A DNA stretch of 64,000 nt from Quillaja saponaria (lineage: Eukaryota > Streptophyta > Magnoliopsida > Fabales > Quillajaceae): NCBI GenBank assembly GCA_029379385.1, contig CM055612.1, positions 9,982,001 to 10,046,000 of the forward strand, in the 5' to 3' direction. Numbering within the stretch: position 1 is the first letter of the stretch; every line of letters begins with the position of its first letter. The notes under the pieces were generated by a model. The model made no database searches. It was not told where the DNA came from and was given only the letters and a program-made list of their open reading frames with translations. Positions 60,646-64,000 of the stretch are shown piece after piece. The position numbers and the translations under genes were made by a program.

Positions 60646-61487
60646 TATTAGATTTTGACCTTTATATTTAAATGTTTCAGATACATCTTGATCACTTAAG
60701 GCAAGTTTGGTTTAGTTTTTGGTTGCAAACCATGGTTTGAAATGTTGTTTGGTTGCAACTCATAATTTGGTGCTGTTTGAATGATTTTATAAACTATGAT
60801 TGCAAATTATGATTTAAGATGCTGTTTTTCTTTGTTTATTATTCAAAAAGGACATGCACAAAATTATACTATTTTTGTTAATATTAAATATTAATAAAAA
60901 AAGTTATTAAATAATATGTGACAACTAGAAAGAAAAAATAATTAACTGTACAATTATTGAAAAAATTAATTAGCAATACAATTATTGAAAAATGTTTTTG
61001 ATCGAAGTATTGTATCTTCATCTCTATTATTGCACCCTACACGAATCTTTCTCTCAATCTGACGTTTGAGAATGTGGATTTGTAGTTTGAAATGGTAAAC
61101 CACATCTAAATCTGTTCTTTTACAAAAATATGGGACCTCTGAGATCAATTCAGTCAATATTTATAGTCATAAAAAAAAACTATCGAAATCGCTAAATGAA
61201 AAACAAATATATTATTAACATTACTCATCACTTGTAATTTTAATTAACATCCAAATAGTGGATCAAATAAATGTAACTAGATTCTATATAATCCTACCAT
61301 AAGAAAAAACTGACGTTTAGTGGCAGAGACAAAAGCAATTTAGCAGTTTCCAATCAACCTCTCGAGCCTCGGTTGAGGCTTCCTCCCTCAGAGTGTAAGT
61401 CTCACCGCCACTGCTATTGTCTTCAAAATCTTCGAATTCTGATAGTAATCATTTCAGACTCACCGAACGAATACTTTCACATCAGTT
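60646..61487. other. Intergenic region and leader of the next gene
   Basis: 60,700-60,850 has GGCAAGTTTGGTTTAG and repeated TTGGTTGCAA motifs, looking like another MITE edge, but I could not find its partner. 61,350-61,487 is less AT-rich and is probably the 5' leader of the gene starting at 61488. Confidence 0.4.
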
Positions 61488-62827
61488 ATGCTCTGCTCCG
61501 CTCCCGCCGGCAAAAAATCCGGTTCGAAATGGCTCGACAGACTTCGGTCAAACAAGGGAATTCCGACCGGGGACAATCTCGACCTCGACTATTTCCTCAC
61601 TGACCACCCTAATACCTTCTCTGATTCCGATTTAGTTCGTTCCAACTCCGAGTCAACTCACTTGGACCAGAGGCACTTTCCCAATGGAAACGAACCATCG
61701 GAGATCTCTAATAACAATGGCGACAAACAATGGGTCGGTATCATGAGCAACGTACTGTGTGAGCTCTTTAACATGGGTGGTTACCCGACTCAAAGTTCCA
61801 AACTTTCCAGGAAAAAATGTTCCAGGAAACAAACAAACCCCAAATTCTGCGTCATTTCTTCGCCGAGTAATAATGTCCTAGAGAAGAGTGCTGATTTTTG
61901 TCGAAAAGACGAAAATATCCCGGCTAAGAGTTCTTTCGATAATGATATGATGGATATGAAAGAAGAGAATATGGAAGATGGGAATATTGAGGAAGATAAG
62001 GGTGATAAAGAAGAACTCTCGGGTTATTCAAGGAGCGAAGTAACTGTGATTGACACGAGTAGTCCAGGCTGGAAGTTTGAAAAGTTGGTGTTTAGAAGGA
62101 AGAATGTGTGGAAAGTTAGAGAAAAGAAAGGAAGGTCCAACTTTTTTGGGAGGAAGAAGAGGAAATGGAGTAATGAGGTCTGTTAAAAATGGTGATGGGA
62201 ACAAGAAGACCAAGTTTGCGGCTTATGTATTCGGGTCTTCCAAAGAAACTAATGGTGAACAGGATTTGACGCCATTGAATGAGGTAAGAATTAATGCATA
62301 TCTTCTCTATTTGTAGCTCGAATCTTTATCATACGTTGATGATATAGCAGTAGCATAAGCTTGGAATGTTACTAACAATAAATATGAGCACTTTGATTAA
62401 TGTATACTGTTAACAGATAACATTCTGTTTCTGGTCTATATCTTCAATTCTGGTTGTTGTGGAATGTCCAGAGTCAGTCTTTCATTATTGCATGTTTAAA
62501 AATTGAAGATGCGTACATATTCTGTTAGTTTCAGAAGATTCGTACGAGAATGAGTAGTTTGGCTTAAAAATGACGCCATTACTGTTGGAGATTTGTGGCA
62601 ATTGGTTTAGATCATATCAGTGTATTTGATGTATTATATATTATGAATTAAACATTTCATAAATGCATTTTTTTGTTGTCAAGTATTGCATAAATGCTGA
62701 ATGTTATCAGGATGAGAAGTGGGATGTGGGATTGTTCAAAGAACTAACAATAATGACATGTAGCATTCTCAATTGCACCACAGCACCAAGGAAGAAAGTT
62801 TCTCAATTCTCATCCATTAGTGGGTGA
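61488..62827 (+). CDS. Uncharacterised plant protein, probable frameshift in exon 1
   Basis: From ATG 61488: MLCSAPAGKKSGSKWLDRLR then SNKGIPTGDNLDLDYFLTDH, a serine-rich middle, an IMSNVLCELFNMGGYP segment, an acidic stretch (residues ~160-190) and a basic cluster VWKVREKKGRSNFFGRKKRK that looks like a nuclear localisation signal. This frame stops at 62184-62186 after 232 residues. One base over, the sequence continues SVKNGDGNKKTKFAAYVFGS to a GTAAGA donor at 62284, and after an acceptor at 62711 as DEKWDVGLFKELTIM to TGA 62825-62827. So either the protein truly ends at 62186 or one extra base near 62,175 broke a longer gene. I recall similar N-termini in uncharacterised plant proteins but can give no function. 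Confidence 0.65.
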
Positions 62828-64000
62828 TTGCATGTGATGAAACCCAAGATCGTGAATTTTTTTCCTTTAATGCTTGATTTTGATTGTATCATAAAATTAG
62901 TTACTTTTTCTGAATTAAAAACTTAATTAAGCTTGATATTATCATCTGTCTGTTCTACTACCTATAGGAAAGACTATAGGAAAGATAGACAATAGTTTTC
63001 CTATAATTAAAACTTTTACCTTTCCGTTTTAAGACTAATAGAACAATAATGTTTCTAAATCATTACACATCATGTCTTCTAGTTGTTTTTTACTTTTATG
63101 GAGTCAAATTTGATATAATTCCTTATGTGCTTTTCCATAATGGATGGCTTGTATTCTGTAGCTTCAACTTTAAAAATGTTACCTCTCTTCAAGTAACCCC
63201 CTTCTCTTCCTTCTTCACCTCTATATTGATGTTTCAGTTCTGAATTATCATTAGCACATACTTATAAGTTTAGAATGAAATTGCTCTGACCTAGTTTAGA
63301 TTTACAAATGGCTATATGAGCATTGTCCAACAGCAATTGCATGCCCAAGTTTCTTTAATGTTTTTTCTGTCCTTAGGCTTGAAGTACCGCTGAAGTTGGA
63401 AGTACAAGTTCGTTCCTGAGATTTTGATGTCATAATATTGGTTCCAAAACTCACTGGTGGTTTTGTTGTCAGAACCAATCAAGATGCATAGTCACTCCTA
63501 TTTTCCTTGGCATTTAGAAGTTTCAGTGTCAACCCATTTACCATATTATGGGAAGATTTGCCACCTGATCTCTAAGGATCTCTAATCTCTGTAGCTAATG
63601 TGGATGCAAATGACCTTGATAAAATGGTTAAAGAACAGCATAATTGACGCGTGTTGGTGTACCTTTTTTTGCTTTTAAGTGGCCCTAATAGCATTTAGTT
63701 TATAACAATTTACCATTTTGTTTTCAAAATGACCTAACCAAGCACAACTTTTGTCCCTCTCCTTAGCTCATTGACTTTTATATATTTCTACGGAAATACA
63801 TTTCCTGATACATATTGTTGTTTGATAACCTAAAAGATATGTCAAATCTAACTTAAAAAACAATTCTGATGTTGGTACTGAATACTGAGGTAGTGAGAGG
63901 CATCCGTGGGAGTCCTTTTTGAGAAGTTTCATCAAGGAGGCACTGAATTTGGAATTATAGCAATATTTATACTAAAATTGATTGATTATGAAGTAAGCAT
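62828..64000. other. Downstream region to window end
   Basis: Probably 3' UTR or intronic sequence of the preceding gene, then intergenic DNA. No further exon could be supported; open frame 63049-63243 is hydrophobic without features. Confidence 0.4.

Noticed and set aside
1..64000. CRISPR arrays, tRNA, rRNA or bacterial-type operons
   Set aside because: None seen; the window is plant nuclear DNA. The only pol III-type boxes recognised belong to the SINE.

Overview
This window is nuclear DNA from a flowering plant, almost certainly a eudicot. The evidence is AT-rich intergenic sequence, genes split by short GT-AG introns, plant-specific gene families, and plant transposon types (Au-like SINE, Ac-like hAT, Tourist/PIF-like MITEs, a Mutator-like element). 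I cannot name the species. Exons below were joined by hand from splice signals, reading frame and family knowledge; no alignment was run.

Layout. 0.8-2.0 kb (+): a single-RRM RNA-binding protein of the RBP24/ARP1-like group. 4.7-11.7 kb (-): a ten-coding-exon CID8-13 type protein (PAM2 motif plus two RRMs) with a 4.8-kb intron. 12-30 kb: gene-poor, with a full-length Au-like SINE bounded by a perfect 17-bp target duplication, a decayed hAT transposase, two Tourist-like MITEs and a purine-rich minisatellite. 30.1-33.0 kb (+): an intron-containing SR34/SF2-type splicing factor copy with a premature stop and no RS tail. 36.2-37.3 kb (-): an acidic ribosomal protein P1 gene with a classic ribosomal-protein promoter but a one-base insertion before the acidic tail. 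37.7-38.7 kb (+): a broken F-box/FBA gene, close to head-to-head with P1. 43.6 and 46.0 kb (+): two very small proteins that share a C-terminal signature. 48.4-51.3 kb (-): a complete six-exon membrane-anchored START-domain protein. 52.3-58.8 kb: a nested transposon, in which a 5.1-kb MULE with ~240-bp terminal inverted repeats sits inside an older MITE-like element and carries a decayed MURA transposase plus an oppositely oriented GRF zinc-finger relic. 61.5-62.8 kb (+): an uncharacterised plant protein, probably frameshifted.

The genes do not form a pathway. A loose theme is RNA and translation (RRM protein, CID/PABP partner, SR factor, ribosomal P1), which I read as coincidence. The most notable points are that several recognisable genes are broken by single lesions, the two-gene MULE nested in another element, and the pair of small proteins with a common C-terminal motif.
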